A stretch of DNA of 14,624 nt, taken from assembly GCA_021820825.1 (NCBI GenBank), contig JAKADD010000018.1:1-14624 (forward strand). Direction: 5' to 3'. The position numbers and the translations under genes are program-made. The notes under the pieces were generated by a model that was not told the DNA's origin, ran no database searches, and worked only from the letters and a program-made list of their open reading frames with translations. Of this stretch, positions 13,998 through 14,624 are shown in pieces (the stretch's first letter is position 1; each line of letters opens with the position of its first letter). This DNA is from Bacillota bacterium (GTDB lineage: Bacteria; Bacillota; Bacilli; Alicyclobacillales; SLC66).

Positions 13998-14052
13998 CAA
14001 CTTTCGATTTTGTGTAGCTCGTGCTCTGCCGTGTAAGGAAAGTTGCTTTTTT
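13998..14052 (+). terminator. Possible terminator: 8-bp stem followed by T-run
   Basis: CAACTTTC (13998-14005) pairs with GAAAGTTG (14038-14045), followed directly by CTTTTTT. The 32-base loop is long for a terminator, and no intact plus-strand gene ends just upstream, so it may be the tail of a lost gene or an attenuator. On the other strand it lies in the leader region of the 13657-13905 gene. Confidence 0.3.
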
Positions 14053-14111
14053 AGGACACTACAAATGGGGATATTTTGCGGAGCGATTAAGGAAACGATG
14101 TCGGAATAATT

Positions 14112-14420
14112 GTGCGTGAACCAGCAACTATTGTCAACCGGGAGATTGGAATTTTCCTGGATTTTGGCGTCCGGCAAAGATACATCATCGTGCAGTTTCT
14201 GCTGGAGTCAACCCTGATCAGTCTGCTCGGTACGATCGGCGGCCTGATTGCAGGAACGCTCGTCGGCCTCTTGTTGACGACGCAGGGCGTTCCATTCGCA
14301 CTGAGATTTGTCACCTTTGTCGAGGACATGGGCATCGGTATCCTATTGGGAATTATTTTTGGACTGTACCCCAGTGTGAGGGCGGCTCTGATGACCCCCC
14401 ATGCTGCGATCCAAGATTAG
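14112..14420 (+). pseudogene. C-terminal fragment of a MacB/FtsX-type ABC transporter permease
   Basis: About 90 residues match the end of FtsX-domain permeases: NREIGIFLDFGVRQRYIIVQ corresponds to the REIGIRKALGA-type coupling segment. A membrane helix follows (LLESTLISLLGTIGGLIA), then a loop and a last helix, GIGILLGIIFGLYPSVRAA, with the usual YPSxRAA ending. A full permease has about 400 residues with four helices and a large extracellular domain, so roughly three quarters are missing. The frame opens only some 20 codons before the conserved part. GTG at 14112 has no convincing ribosome site, and the residues before NREIG do not resemble the family. No ATPase gene is nearby. It is a clear remnant, probably of a peptide or lipoprotein exporter. 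Confidence 0.8.
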
Positions 14421-14624
14421 GGTTCGGAGTAGCCTGATTCAGTGCAACGATAGTCTACGGTGGCCCTGTATCTCTTGATGGGAAGCGAGTTTAAAACAGC
14501 GTAATATTAATTAATCCCCTATATAGGTAAAAAACACAAAAACTCCAATAAAAGAAATCGACGATTGGCGTGTGAACGTGGTAGACCTCCTATTGGGTAC
14601 CGTCCTGGATCGGCTGATCCACAC
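14421..14624. other. Right-end stretch without a recognised gene
   Basis: I see no gene that I can name. The last 95 bases contain a plus-strand frame running off the edge (IDDWRVNVVDLLLGTVLDRL) with a protein-like pattern but no start codon or ribosome site. It may be the truncated beginning or an internal part of a further gene. Confidence 0.25.

Noticed and set aside
1..14624. CRISPR arrays, tRNA or rRNA genes, insertion sequences
   Set aside because: No regularly spaced repeats, no cloverleaf or rRNA signature and no intact transposase were found on reading both strands.

Overview
The window looks like chromosomal DNA of a Gram-positive spore former (Bacillota; the mix of GC content, the strong GGAGG-type ribosome sites and the frequent TTG starts would suit an Alicyclobacillus-like lineage, but this is inference). 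The clues are a SpoVR-family fragment at the left edge, a Bacillus-type lipoprotein signal, an RpiR-family regulator and an XRE/MmyB-type regulator. No rRNA, tRNA, CRISPR array or complete insertion sequence was recognised.

Left part (1-2100): a 5'-truncated spoVR on the minus strand, a small two-helix membrane ORF, an intact lipoprotein gene, a 52-codon miniature of an alpha/beta hydrolase made by internal deletion, and then about 200 bases of consecutive hairpins ending in a 26-bp stem. This structured stretch is the leader of an intact esterase gene (2124-2915).

Middle part (2912-9837, GC-rich, minus strand): an apparent operon, read right to left. It runs RpiR/SIS regulator, Gfo/Idh/MocA oxidoreductase, TIM-barrel isomerase/epimerase-like enzyme (ATGA-coupled), second TIM-barrel enzyme, second oxidoreductase, third oxidoreductase, and a sulfatase that has lost its catalytic N-terminus. 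The order oxidoreductase-TIM-TIM-oxidoreductase resembles gene sets that process sugars through 3-keto intermediates, such as the levoglucosan lgdA-B1-B2-C set or 3-keto-glycoside/C-glycoside cleavage sets. I infer a carbohydrate route of oxidation, elimination, hydration and reduction. Upstream lie a piece of a ROK sugar kinase (minus) and two out-of-frame pieces of an MFS transporter (plus), which may once have been the kinase and uptake genes of this locus.

Right part (10500-14050, clearly more AT-rich): a frameshifted small gene, then a minus-strand pair (an XRE regulator with a MmyB-type ligand domain overlapping a two-helix membrane protein), divergent from an MDR-family NAD(P)H reductase. 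A glycine-rich peptide remnant, a perfect 13-bp inverted repeat and a second two-helix membrane protein follow. The two membrane proteins are paralogues. The window closes with the C-terminal quarter of a MacB/FtsX-type ABC permease and about 200 bases with little recognisable content.

A theme of the whole window is that at least six genes are cut to fragments (spoVR, hydrolase, sulfatase, ROK kinase, MFS transporter, ABC permease) while their neighbours are intact. This points to repeated deletion in an accessory or decaying region, or to assembly damage.
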